Source of the DNA: an uncultured Peptococcaceae bacterium
GTDB taxonomy: Bacteria > Bacillota > Peptococcia > Peptococcales > Peptococcaceae
Direction: 5' to 3'
Assembly (NCBI GenBank): GCA_900556545.1
Contig: USPE01000032.1
Location: 1-12,187 of the forward strand
Length of the DNA stretch: 12,187 nucleotides
Below are positions 1-7,272 of this stretch, piece by piece. The translations under genes were made by a program, and so were the position numbers. How positions within the stretch are numbered: position 1 is the first letter of the stretch; each line of letters opens with the position of its first letter. Below the pieces are notes generated by a model. That model searched no databases. It worked only from the letters and a program-made list of their open reading frames with translations, and was not told the origin of the DNA.

Positions 1-10
1 ATAAAATAAT

Positions 11-39
11 TTGCTATTTTGTTTTTTTTGCGTTATAAT
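11..39 (+). promoter_or_regulatory. ssrA promoter (-35/-10)
   Basis: A TTGCTA hexamer at 11-16 and a perfect TATAAT at 34-39 are separated by 17 bp. Transcription would start near 46, leaving a leader of about 15 nt before the mature tmRNA 5' end at 61. Such a leader would be removed by RNase P, as is usual for tmRNA precursors. The match is read directly; use as a promoter is inferred. Confidence 0.8.
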
Positions 40-60
40 AATACAGCATCAATTTTTCGT

Positions 61-410
61 GGGGATGTAATGGTTTCGACGGGGGATATGCGTTAGCCTG
101 GGAAGCGAGCCAAGGTCGCGCCAGCTTGTAAAACGGTGCATTTAAAATTAAACGCTAAAAACAATAATTTAGCTTTAGCTGCGTAATTGCAGTTAACTCT
201 CTGCCTGCTGTGTCTGCGGTGCGGGACAGAGGGTCACTTTAGCAGACTACTGTTTCGCCAGTGCAGGGTAACGAAACAGGAACCTTACCCAGCTAGTCAG
301 ACTCTATCCTGTTTATGGGAGATTGGCTGATAAAATAAAAACATAAACTACGCTCGTAGATGCCCGGGGTGTCGGTCTTTCGGACAGGGGTTCGACTCCC
401 CTCATCTCCA
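61..410 (+). ncRNA. ssrA: tmRNA (transfer-messenger RNA), one-piece form
   Basis: tmRNA rescues stalled ribosomes: it is charged with alanine, enters the empty A site with SmpB, then serves as mRNA for a degradation tag. The 5' end GGGGATG (61-67) pairs with CATCTCC (403-409). This gives a 7-bp acceptor stem whose third pair is G.U (63/407), the alanyl-tRNA synthetase identity element. The T arm at 387-403 contains TTCGACT. The tag frame starts at the resume codon GCT (154-156) and ends at TAA (184-186). It encodes AKNNNLALAA, with the usual LAA-type end recognised by ClpXP. The order 5' tRNA part, tag, pseudoknot region, 3' tRNA part shows the standard non-permuted form. The 3' CCA is not encoded: after discriminator A410 the DNA reads TAC, so CCA must be added by nucleotidyltransferase. 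Identity is certain; the exact ends follow from the acceptor pairing. Confidence 0.97.
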
Positions 411-420
411 TACTTTCATG

Positions 421-445
421 AAGCGCCCAAACGGCGCTTTTTTTA
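421..445 (+). terminator. Rho-independent terminator of ssrA
   Basis: AAGCGCC (421-427) pairs perfectly with GGCGCTT (433-439) around a 5-nt loop and runs into a T-rich tract. It starts 10 nt after the mature tmRNA 3' end. Confidence 0.9.
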
Positions 446-568
446 TTTGTAAACGGTATAAATACATGTTTTTCAACTATATTAAAGAAGAACGTTTTTA
501 CAGATAAGCGCACGTTTTCTGCAAAAACCTGTGATTCCCAATATATGCAGCACAAAATGCCGCATGAA

Positions 569-614
569 AATAAGCCTTGCAGCTATGACATTTCTCATAA
601 CTGTAAGGCTTATT
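569..614 (-). terminator. Long hairpin beyond the aminotransferase 3' end (probable terminator)
   Basis: An inverted repeat has 14-nt outer arms (569-582 and 601-614, one non-Watson-Crick pair) and perfect inner arms TATGA (584-588) and TCATA (594-598). It lies 32 nt beyond the aminotransferase stop. On the - strand the stem is followed by TT then CATG, so the U-tract is short. Each strand's RNA would have one G.U pair and one mismatch, so it could work in both directions between the convergent ssrA and aminotransferase genes. A second IR (494-503 with 519-528) lies further along and pairs fully, with one G.U, only in - strand RNA. Confidence 0.55.
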
Positions 615-646
615 GTTGTTTCTGTATTTACTGATTGTATTTGTTT

Positions 647-1897
647 TTATGCTTTGCTGACAATATCCAAAGCTTCTTTTATTTTTTTCGCAATTCCTGT
701 GATTTTTTCTTCTGGGATAGCGCATAAGGCCACCCGCAAACCAGCATTGGCACCATCGCCCAAAGGAACGATAAATAAATCGCTTTTGCGCAGTTCGGCA
801 GCCACTTCTTCGGCCTGTTCTGTAGGTACAGTAACAAAAAATCCGGAATCAAATGGACAGACTTTTAACCCGATTTCATCGGCTTCTTTGATAAACACTT
901 CTGCCCGTTTTAATAAACTCAGCCGCAAAGTTTCCTGTTCAGCACGGAAAGCAGCTTTGCGTTCCGGTTCCTGATTAATTTTTTCCATAACCAGCATTCC
1001 CAAACGGCTGCAATTAGACCAGGTTGCCCGGCTGGAAAATTTATTGATGGCTACAAAATCTTCCACTTCCTGTTTATTAGAAGATACACATAGCAAGCAG
1101 CCCAAACGATAACCATACATGGTATAACTCTTAGACATACTAAACGCAACCAGTACCAAGAAGTTTTCCGGCAGCTGATTGAACAACTGGAAAAACGCCC
1201 GGCTTTCCGGCGCAGCAAAGTCAATATAGGCAATGTCCAGCAACAATACTACATTATTTTTACCATTATTGGCAATGCTGGTCAGCTCTGCCATGATAAT
1301 TTCCCACTCTTCTTGTCTTACATTATATCCGGTTGGATTATTGGCCGGTGTGTTTAATACCAAAAATACATTGGTCTGTTTGGCTGCATATTCCCGCAGC
1401 TTTTCTACACAGCCCTGCACATTAAATTTATTATTTTCATCAAACATCACAAAGGTATCAAAATTACGGTTTGTTTCTCTGCAAATACTTTTATAAGCGG
1501 CCCAATAACGATCCATGGTAATGACTGTATCGCCATCTTCCAGATAGTTCAGAACTGCATGATGGATTCCGCCTGTTCCGCCCGGTGTTGCAATACCGTC
1601 AATATAGGCATCCGGACGGTATTCACGAAAAGCAGCATCAATAGCAGCTTCGATAAATGCCGGAGAACCTTCAATGGTAGCATATTCAGCAGCATCAGCA
1701 AAAGGAATCTCTTTCATGGTAGCCTCTACTGTTTTTAATGTAATCAGATGGCCGTCGCCATCCAGAAAAGCGCCTGTTGTTGCATTGGTAATATTTTCTT
1801 TACCGACAACTGCCGCCCGTTCTTTAGCCATACCACTGATTCTGAAAATTTTATCCGGTGCATTTTTTCCTTTTGTATGATTTGCTAAAACACCCAT
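647..1897 (-). CDS. PLP-dependent aminotransferase, fold type I (aspartate/aromatic-type)
   Basis: This is a probable amino-acid:2-oxoglutarate transaminase of the class I/II family, cytosolic and PLP-bound. It has 416 residues, a full family length. Visible landmarks in order: PGGTGG (105-110) in the cofactor-binding region; NNPTG (186-190), whose Asn contacts PLP O3'; DIAY (221-224), with the Asp that pairs to the pyridine N and the Tyr; SMSKSY (253-258), with Lys256 as the Schiff-base lysine; Arg264 in YGYRLG; and GLRVAL (386-391), with Arg388 as the expected substrate alpha-carboxylate arginine. The ATG at 1897 follows a weak G-rich ribosome site (GTGGGA). The gene is monocistronic between its own promoter and the hairpin at 569-614. 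The substrate (aspartate, aromatic or other) cannot be settled from the sequence, so no symbol is given. Confidence 0.9.
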   Translation of the reverse strand: MGVLANHTKGKNAPDKIFRISGMAKERAAVVGKENITNATTGAFLDGDGHLITLKTVEATMKEIPFADAAEYATIEGSPAFIEAAIDAAFREYRPDAYIDGIATPGGTGGIHHAVLNYLEDGDTVITMDRYWAAYKSICRETNRNFDTFVMFDENNKFNVQGCVEKLREYAAKQTNVFLVLNTPANNPTGYNVRQEEWEIIMAELTSIANNGKNNVVLLLDIAYIDFAAPESRAFFQLFNQLPENFLVLVAFSMSKSYTMYGYRLGCLLCVSSNKQEVEDFVAINKFSSRATWSNCSRLGMLVMEKINQEPERKAAFRAEQETLRLSLLKRAEVFIKEADEIGLKVCPFDSGFFVTVPTEQAEEVAAELRKSDLFIVPLGDGANAGLRVALCAIPEEKITGIAKKIKEALDIVSKA

Positions 1898-2013
1898 TCT
1901 TTCATTCCCACTTTCTTTTATAAGATTACAAATAGTTTATTCATTATCATGTTCCCCACTAGATTTAAACGGCAAACCAACAACTTTACCGCCAGTCAAA
2001 CAACACTGTTGTT

Positions 2014-2042
2014 ATTATACTGATTTTTATCAGTCTATGCAA
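2014..2042 (-). promoter_or_regulatory. Aminotransferase promoter with palindromic spacer
   Basis: Read on the - strand, TTGCAT (plus 2037-2042), a 17-bp spacer and TATAAT (plus 2014-2019) form a strong promoter. Two perfect inverted repeats sit on it. ACTGAT-TTTT-ATCAGT (2019-2034) fills the spacer, and AACAAC-ACT-GTTGTT (1999-2013) covers the predicted start site near 2007. A 5' leader of about 110 nt follows. It contains a possible 7-bp hairpin (about 1971-1991) formed by CGGTAAA and TTTGCCG. Confidence 0.7.
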
Positions 2043-2114
2043 TAAAAGAGCCCTCATGTATTTTGTATTTATTTTGTTTTTTTCTAAACGTGAATCAAAA
2101 ATAACAAGATATAC

Positions 2115-2170
2115 ATAAAAAATCCCCCTCAAGCAGATTTTTCATTCTTACTCAATTCTGCTCAAGGGGA
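2115..2170 (-). terminator. Rho-independent terminator of the CofE-like/exonuclease operon
   Basis: On the - strand, TCCCCTTGAGCAGA pairs with TCTGCTTGAGGGGGA and is followed by TTTTTT. The two positions that are A.C mismatches on the + strand become G.U pairs in the - strand RNA, with one bulged G, so the terminator is specific to the - strand. With the aminotransferase promoter it accounts for the 341-bp gene-free stretch 1898-2238. I see no further gene there. Confidence 0.88.
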
Positions 2171-2238
2171 ATCCTACTTAGAATCCATTTTCTTTGCTAT
2201 ATTTCTGTTTTTGGTTTATCGGACCAACTTGTCAAGCA

Positions 2239-2904
2239 TCAAGAATTCTCCAACAATTTGGCCATATCGGGAAACAGATCGCCTAACGTAGAGGTCATGG
2301 GGGTTACCGGTTTAAACGCTTCAATTACCGGCCCCATAATGCGTTGAAATTCTGTTTCATTTTTGGATAGTGCAAATATTTTGGCTGTGTTGCGCGCGTC
2401 CCACAGAGCATCATGTTCCGCGCCGTCAAATTCCGACTGGATGGCATTGATGGCATGTTTTAAGGCAACTCTTTTTTCAATACCCAACAAATCACAAAAG
2501 GTGCGCTGAAAATCTTCCCAGTGATCACACAGCCGATGCAGCTCCTTACACTCAATCTCTTTCAGATTCAATTCCCGCTTCAGCTGTTTTAAATCGCTGT
2601 CACTCCAGGCATACACCGTTAATGATTCTGAACCGCACCATTGCACAAACTGCTGCAGGGCTGTCCACAGCACAGGCGCATCCGCCACAGTTTCTGTTGT
2701 AATGCCTGTTACTTTTGTACACTGCTTTTCTATTTTGTCATTATATTCCGGCCGCACATACGTCTGAAAGCTGCTGATTTCGTGATATCGTTCATCCAGC
2801 ATAACCGCTCCGATTTCCACAATCTCCATTTTGCTGTAGGTTCGTTCTTCTGTATATTGTCCGGCGATGTGATTCATTTCAAAGTCTACAAATATATGAT
2901 GCAT
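2239..2904 (-). CDS. DEDDh-family 3'-5' exonuclease
   Basis: This is a 221-residue exonuclease of the DnaQ/RNase T superfamily, expected to trim nucleic acid 3' ends using two metal ions. The ExoI motif is DFE (Asp7, Glu9); the ExoII Asp is in YAWSDSDL (Asp102/Asp104); ExoIII is AEHDALWDARNTA with His164 and Asp169, the DEDDh spacing. It has no polymerase, helicase or extra nuclease domain. The C-terminal 40 residues after the fold are unassigned. The style resembles the KapD/Eri-1-like branch, but the substrate is unknown. The ATG at 2904 has an AGGAGAAG ribosome site 6 nt upstream. It lies 15 nt after the CofE-like gene, so the two are almost surely co-transcribed, and a strong terminator follows. 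Confidence 0.88.
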   Translation of the reverse strand: MHHIFVDFEMNHIAGQYTEERTYSKMEIVEIGAVMLDERYHEISSFQTYVRPEYNDKIEKQCTKVTGITTETVADAPVLWTALQQFVQWCGSESLTVYAWSDSDLKQLKRELNLKEIECKELHRLCDHWEDFQRTFCDLLGIEKRVALKHAINAIQSEFDGAEHDALWDARNTAKIFALSKNETEFQRIMGPVIEAFKPVTPMTSTLGDLFPDMAKLLENS

Positions 2905-2919
2905 AGCTGGCTTCTCCTG

Positions 2920-3618
2920 TTATTTTACTTGACGAATCAAACCCATCGGTGTACATTCTCGGCCTTGTCCCAAAGGATTATCGCGCAAAATTTCAGCAAG
3001 GGCAGCGGTCTGCTTTTTCTTGCCTGAAAAGGCTAAAATCTCAATATCCAGATCATTTGCGTCAATAATGGTAACGTCATACCCAATGGCTTGGGCAATT
3101 TCCTTGCAAACTTTGCTGGGATCCTCCGGCCCCAATGTTACACAACGATCCATTGGCGGCAGCGCACCGGGGCACGGCCCATCAATGGCGCGAACTTTTT
3201 CACCGGCAATGGCATAAAAAATGCCTCTTTTTTTAAACAGCTTCCCAATAGCTGAACAAAATGCAGCAAACAAAATGCGCAATGTTCCTACCTGCTGAAT
3301 GGTAACTTCCATGGTTTCAGGCAAAGTACGGCCTAAACCATGGGGAGAGCGATAAACAAACTTTACCAGAAAACGAGCCAAAGGCCGCGGTTTTATGGTA
3401 TCGATCGGAATCGCTCTGTTTTGCGTGCAAGCCACTGCTTTTTCCGAAAGGAACAGGATATCTCCCTGCTGCATATGGGGTACCGCATATTTTTTTACAA
3501 CCTCTACAATTTGATCTTCATTGCCAATCACATGGGTTTGAATGGCATACCGCTCATAAGATACGCCGTCTACAACACGAATGCATTCTTTCCCTTCATT
3601 TACTCTGATATTTTCCAT
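2920..3618 (-). CDS. CofE/FbiB-like F420-0:gamma-glutamyl ligase family protein
   Basis: This is a 232-residue member of the F420-0:L-glutamate ligase fold (PF01996-type). Characterised members add glutamate to F420 with GTP and divalent metal. Landmarks: LSEKAVA (57-63), the typical Ser-Glu-Lys core; the glycine/proline loop AIDGPCPG (144-151); DANDLD (186-191), an acidic metal-type motif; and the C-terminal DNPLGQG (213-219). No F420-pathway gene (cofC, cofD, cofGH) is present, and the likely host lineage is not known for F420, so the acceptor is probably something else. An in-frame TTG at 3642 would add 8 residues, but the ATG at 3618 is preferred. AAGGAG lies 10 nt upstream of it and that site would fall inside the longer version. 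It is the first gene of an operon with the exonuclease. Confidence 0.8.
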   Translation of the reverse strand: MENIRVNEGKECIRVVDGVSYERYAIQTHVIGNEDQIVEVVKKYAVPHMQQGDILFLSEKAVACTQNRAIPIDTIKPRPLARFLVKFVYRSPHGLGRTLPETMEVTIQQVGTLRILFAAFCSAIGKLFKKRGIFYAIAGEKVRAIDGPCPGALPPMDRCVTLGPEDPSKVCKEIAQAIGYDVTIIDANDLDIEILAFSGKKKQTAALAEILRDNPLGQGRECTPMGLIRQVK

Positions 3619-3665
3619 TATTCTCCCACTCCTTTGCGACAATATTGCCTGTCCTCTTGTTCTAT

Positions 3666-3689
3666 GTAATCAAAAAAGTAATCAAAAAA
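3666..3689. repeat. Perfect tandem duplication of a 12-mer
   Basis: GTAATCAAAAAA occurs twice head to tail (3666-3677 and 3678-3689) in the predicted 5' leader of the CofE-like gene. On the transcript it gives two T6-GATTAC units. No function can be read from it. Confidence 0.9.
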
Positions 3690-3706
3690 CACTGCAATTC
3701 CTCTTT

Positions 3707-3736
3707 AGCATACGGGATCGGTTCGGTCTGTGTCAA
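3707..3736 (-). promoter_or_regulatory. Promoter of the CofE-like/exonuclease operon
   Basis: On the - strand a perfect TTGACA (plus 3731-3736), an 18-bp spacer and TATGCT (plus 3707-3712) precede the gene by about 90 nt. The -35 lies in the centre of an inverted repeat described separately. Confidence 0.7.
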
Positions 3737-3752
3737 GCACAGACCGTTACCG
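3719..3752. repeat. Inverted repeat overlapping the murJ stop and the next promoter's -35
   Basis: CGGTCTGTG (3724-3732) and CACAGACCG (3738-3746) pair perfectly around a 5-nt loop. Outer arms CGGT (3719-3722) and ACCG (3749-3752) extend the stem past small bulges. It covers the murJ TAA and contains the downstream operon's TTGACA. No T-run follows on the - strand, so it is not a classical terminator. It could be an operator or an mRNA 3'-end stabiliser. Confidence 0.75.
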
Positions 3753-5342
3753 ACACAGCTTTCTTTTTATGATTTTCAATACTTGCTGCGCTTCTTCCAT
3801 CTTCATTGCAATTACCATGATAGTATATGCTGCAACACCCACACCTACGCTGACTAAAACCTGCACAATCTGCATCACTTTACTACTAACATCCAATATT
3901 TGTTCCAGGCCAATTGCCGTGAAATAGACGAAAACACCCATCACAGCCGATGCTACGATGGATTGCATTGCTGATTTCAACAAGGCTTTTCCGCCAAAAC
4001 TGCCAATTTTTTTGCGCAATCCCAATCCCAGCACCACCATACTAAGCAGACCGGACAGCGAATAAGCCAGCGCCAGACCGCGATGCTCCATCGTCTTCAC
4101 CAGTATCATACTAAGTATAATATTAAACAACAGCACAAATACATTGATGGCTACCGGAGATTTGGTATCCTGCACCGCATAAAAACCGCGATTTAAAACT
4201 TGCTGTGCCGAATATCCCACAATACCGATACAATAAAAAACCAGACATACTGAAATCAATTCAGCCTGCGCTTCTGTCACAGCCAGCTGCAAATACATCG
4301 CCCGCACAACAGGATAGCTTAACACCATCAGCCCTACCGATGCCGGCAACGTAATAAAAATAATGGTTCGCAACCCCATGGTCAGATTTTGTTTATAGGC
4401 ATCTATTTCGCCTCTGGCCACATGGCTGGTCATAGTGGGAAAAATGGACAGACCGATGGCTGCGGCAAAAATACCAACCGGCAGCATCATTACCCGCTGC
4501 GCCTGCTTTAAGGCCGTAACTGTCCCTTCTGCCAGACCGGAAGCCAGGTTTTGACTGACCAGTAAATTTAACTCATTCATAGACAGCCCTAAAACCACCG
4601 GCAAAAATAACAGAAAAAACTTTTTAACACCAGGATGGTGTAAATCCAATATCAGTCGATAACGAAACTGATACCGCACCATTGCCTGTATCTGCATGGC
4701 CAGATTTAACGCTGCACCAATCACAACGCCGATGGTAAAAGCCATGATCCCCAGTTTTTGCTGCAATAACAAGCCTATGACAATGATGGCAATATTATAG
4801 ACCACCGCACCGAAAGCCGGCGCCGCAAACTCCTTGTAGGATTGCAAAATTCCCTGAGAAATACCGGCCAAACACATAAAAAAGCTCTGCGCAAACATAA
4901 TACGTGTCAACAGCACTGTCAGCTCAAAGGTTTCATCGGTAAATTTCACCAGCATTCTTACCAGCTGCGGTGTAAACAAGATTCCAATGGCGATTAATAC
5001 CAACGCCGCAATGCTGACCAAGTTTAAAATGGTGCTGGCAACAATATAGGCATCCTCCTCTTTTTTCGTGGCCAGATAACCACTAAAAACCGGAATAAAT
5101 GCCGAGCTTAACGCACCGCCAACCAAGGCAAAATAAATCAGATCCGGAATGGTGAAGGCAGCCAGATAGGCATCGGTCTGCGCGCCAACGCTAAAAGAAC
5201 CGGTAACAGCAATATCCCGCACAAATCCTAACACGCGGGACAACATCATGGTAATCATCAAAATCCCTGCTGCCTGAAAAACGCTGTTGCTTCGTTTTCG
5301 CTGCTTCATCTTTGCCTTTGCCGTATGCTTTGCCTGATACAT
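3747..5342 (-). CDS. murJ: Lipid II flippase MurJ (MviN family)
   Basis: MurJ moves the peptidoglycan precursor lipid II across the cytoplasmic membrane. The 531-residue protein is strongly hydrophobic along its length, in line with the usual 14 membrane helices. The family signature SRVLGFVRD (35-43), with its essential arginines in helix 1, is present, as is GGALSSAFIPVF (75-86) in helix 2. A basic cytoplasmic N-terminus (residues 1-18, Lys/Arg-rich) precedes helix 1. The ATG at 5342 has AGGT about 9 nt upstream. A second in-frame ATG (residue 12), preceded by AAAGG, is a possible alternative start. It lies 127 nt downstream of the cation antiporter gene, and a lone TATAAT about 37 nt before the start may give it its own promoter, though I see no good -35. 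The stop is embedded in the inverted repeat at 3719-3752. Confidence 0.95.
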   Translation of the reverse strand: MYQAKHTAKAKMKQRKRSNSVFQAAGILMITMMLSRVLGFVRDIAVTGSFSVGAQTDAYLAAFTIPDLIYFALVGGALSSAFIPVFSGYLATKKEEDAYIVASTILNLVSIAALVLIAIGILFTPQLVRMLVKFTDETFELTVLLTRIMFAQSFFMCLAGISQGILQSYKEFAAPAFGAVVYNIAIIVIGLLLQQKLGIMAFTIGVVIGAALNLAMQIQAMVRYQFRYRLILDLHHPGVKKFFLLFLPVVLGLSMNELNLLVSQNLASGLAEGTVTALKQAQRVMMLPVGIFAAAIGLSIFPTMTSHVARGEIDAYKQNLTMGLRTIIFITLPASVGLMVLSYPVVRAMYLQLAVTEAQAELISVCLVFYCIGIVGYSAQQVLNRGFYAVQDTKSPVAINVFVLLFNIILSMILVKTMEHRGLALAYSLSGLLSMVVLGLGLRKKIGSFGGKALLKSAMQSIVASAVMGVFVYFTAIGLEQILDVSSKVMQIVQVLVSVGVGVAAYTIMVIAMKMEEAQQVLKIIKRKLCR

Positions 5343-5469
5343 AATCTATTACCTGTGCTTTCTCTGGAAATACTTGCTTATTATATCTTTACATGACTAT
5401 TCTTATTTTATCTCATTGGAAAATGTTTGTATAGACATAATTTCCTTTTTCCTGTCGTATCAAAAATTT

Positions 5470-6447
5470 TTACAGCATACACCAAAGTATTGCCATAATG
5501 AATCCAAAATAACCCAGACCACAGCCAATCAGAGCGGAAACAGGCACACAATTATGCCGCCGAATGATCACATAAAGCACGCCCACCGTTGTCAATAAAA
5601 AAAAGCTGCTGAGGCTCGCTGCCAAATTTAAGGTCCAATCGCTCAGCAAAATACCCATAGCCGGAATCATCGTACTCTGAAACACCATGGCGCCTGTCAC
5701 ATTGCCCAAAGCCAACCGATCTTTGCCGTGGGAAATCCAAATCACACTATTGAATTTTTCGGGCAGTTCTGTGGCAATGGGCGCAATAATCATAGAAAGA
5801 ATCAACGGATGAATACCGTATAACTGGGCAGCATATTCAATGCCGTGAATAAAATATTCTGCGCCGCCGACAATTGCACCTAATCCCAACCCTAATTGCA
5901 GCAAAATAAAAAAATAACCGGGACGGGCACCCCGGCTCAGGTACAAAGGACGCAAACCATCATCAGACAACGACTGTCCGCTGTGCATCATCTGCCAGGC
6001 ATACAGAAAATATCCTGCCAGCAGAGCCAACGCTACAAAGGGTTTACACCATGACGGTAAAAAAGCAGCTGACACCGCCAGCAGATACATCAGCAAAAAC
6101 ATCCGTAAATCCCGGCTGACTGCCCCGGCATCAACCTTTAATATGCCGCGCCGTTCTTTTCTCAGCAGCCATGCGCTGAAACCTGTGACAAACATTGCCA
6201 ATGTGCCCAGCATAAACGGCGCTCCCAAAATTGCGCCGATGCCAATGTCCATGGCTTCTGGATTTCCGCCCAAAAAAGCCACCAAAGGAATAATAGACTC
6301 CGGCAGCGCGGTGCCCACTGCCGCTAAAAGATTGCCTACGGTTCCTTCTGATAATCCCAGTCGATTGCCCAGCCATTCCACGCCATTGGTAAATAGCTCT
6401 GCACCAATCAAAATTGTCAATAAACCTGCCAATAACTGTATTGCCAT
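5470..6447 (-). CDS. CaCA-superfamily Na+/Ca2+-type antiporter
   Basis: This is a 325-residue polytopic membrane protein with the internal duplication typical of sodium/calcium exchangers. The alpha-1 repeat runs about 15-60, with GTALPES (45-51) and Glu50. The alpha-2 repeat runs about 194-255, with ATELPEK (225-231) and Glu230. These glutamates are the expected ion-binding residues. A short loop of about 25 residues (155-180) separates the halves, far smaller than in eukaryotic NCX and usual for YrbG-type proteins. The ATG at 6447 (MAIQ) is chosen because AGGAGG lies 10 nt upstream. A longer frame to 6552 would add 35 residues overlapping the upstream gene's 3' end. The ion specificity is unproven. 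It lies 43 nt after the DUF421 gene and is likely in the same operon. Confidence 0.85.
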   Translation of the reverse strand: MAIQLLAGLLTILIGAELFTNGVEWLGNRLGLSEGTVGNLLAAVGTALPESIIPLVAFLGGNPEAMDIGIGAILGAPFMLGTLAMFVTGFSAWLLRKERRGILKVDAGAVSRDLRMFLLMYLLAVSAAFLPSWCKPFVALALLAGYFLYAWQMMHSGQSLSDDGLRPLYLSRGARPGYFFILLQLGLGLGAIVGGAEYFIHGIEYAAQLYGIHPLILSMIIAPIATELPEKFNSVIWISHGKDRLALGNVTGAMVFQSTMIPAMGILLSDWTLNLAASLSSFFLLTTVGVLYVIIRRHNCVPVSALIGCGLGYFGFIMAILWCML

Positions 6448-6490
6448 ATCGCATCCGCCTCCTGCTCTACTATATGAGCAGAAAAGCCGG

Positions 6491-7198
6491 TTAATGAATT
6501 TTTTCCCTGGTCTGCATAGCCTCTTCCCGACTAATAAAATATAAATATCCATTGTTGCTCAAACTGGCAAAAAATACATCTTGCGGATTGGCAATGTTGT
6601 TTTTCAGCAGCTGCTCCTGCAGCCATTCTTTGCTCAGATTACGCTCCGCCAGTCCTTTCCAGTTTACCTCGCCATCATCAATCAGCGTTAATGGCATACC
6701 CGAAAATTGCTCCGTCGAAGAAATATTCAAGTCACCGCGGGTTGCAGGACAGCACCAGGGCTTTAAAACCACCGTTAAATCACCGGATATTTCCAACACC
6801 GCATAATCCACATTGGCAACATCAAACACATCTCGCTGCCGCAACTGACTCAATAAATCATCTATATTATACCGTGCCCGCCGCATTTCTTCCATCTGCA
6901 ATCGGCCGCCTGCAATGAGAACATTGGGACGTCCATACAAAAAACGGCGAAAACAATTGCTTTTTAAACATATCACCGAAGCCGTCACTTGCAAAGCGGT
7001 AATAATTAACATGGGTAAAATGCTGTGCAGCAAACTCAGGCTATGATCTGTAAGCGGCAGTGTAGCCAATTCGGCCACTACAATGGCCACCACAAAATCC
7101 AGATTGGATAATTGGCCGATTTCCCGCTTTCCCATAATGCGCATTGCAAGCAGCAAAAGAATATAAACCAACAATACGCGAAACGTAATACTCAGCAT
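6491..7198 (-). CDS. YetF/DUF421 family membrane protein
   Basis: A 235-residue protein with three N-terminal membrane helices (roughly 5-20, 35-50 and 58-78) and a cytoplasmic C-terminal domain. The family hallmark RIMGKREIGQLSNLD (20-34) directly follows helix 1. The soluble part carries RARYNIDDLLSQLRQ (about 107-121) and the following beta-strand-rich segment seen in Bacillus YetF/YdfR-type proteins. Function is not established beyond roles suggested for spore or cell-surface processes in Bacillus. A GGAGG ribosome site lies 6 nt before the ATG. The gene is divergent from the 66-residue mini-protein with 74 bp between starts. A possible - strand -10 (TATTAT, plus 7237-7242) overlaps the + strand -10, so the two promoters may interfere. 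Confidence 0.87.
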   Translation of the reverse strand: MLSITFRVLLVYILLLLAMRIMGKREIGQLSNLDFVVAIVVAELATLPLTDHSLSLLHSILPMLIITALQVTASVICLKSNCFRRFLYGRPNVLIAGGRLQMEEMRRARYNIDDLLSQLRQRDVFDVANVDYAVLEISGDLTVVLKPWCCPATRGDLNISSTEQFSGMPLTLIDDGEVNWKGLAERNLSKEWLQEQLLKNNIANPQDVFFASLSNNGYLYFISREEAMQTREKIH

Positions 7199-7211
7199 AC
7201 CATCCCTCCAT

Positions 7212-7240
7212 TGGACAAAATTAGAAAAATAGAGTATAAT
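7212..7240 (+). promoter_or_regulatory. Promoter of the 66-aa mini-protein
   Basis: TGGACA (7212-7217), 17 bp and TATAAT (7235-7240) give a near-consensus sigma-A-type promoter. The predicted start is near 7247, 26 nt before the ATG. Confidence 0.75.
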
Positions 7241-7272
7241 AGCACCAGATAAAATCGTAATGGGGGTTATTT

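Noticed and set aside
531..974. + strand open frame of 147 codons opposite the aminotransferase 3' end
   Set aside because: It overlaps a well-supported aminotransferase, shows no domain or ribosome site, and would cover the hairpin at 569-614.
3619..3642. Extended start of the CofE-like protein at an upstream TTG
   Set aside because: The extra codons contain the AAGGAG ribosome site that serves the ATG at 3618.
6448..6552. Extended N-terminus of the CaCA antiporter
   Set aside because: It would overlap the end of the DUF421 gene, is not membrane-like, and the internal ATG at 6447 has an AGGAGG site.
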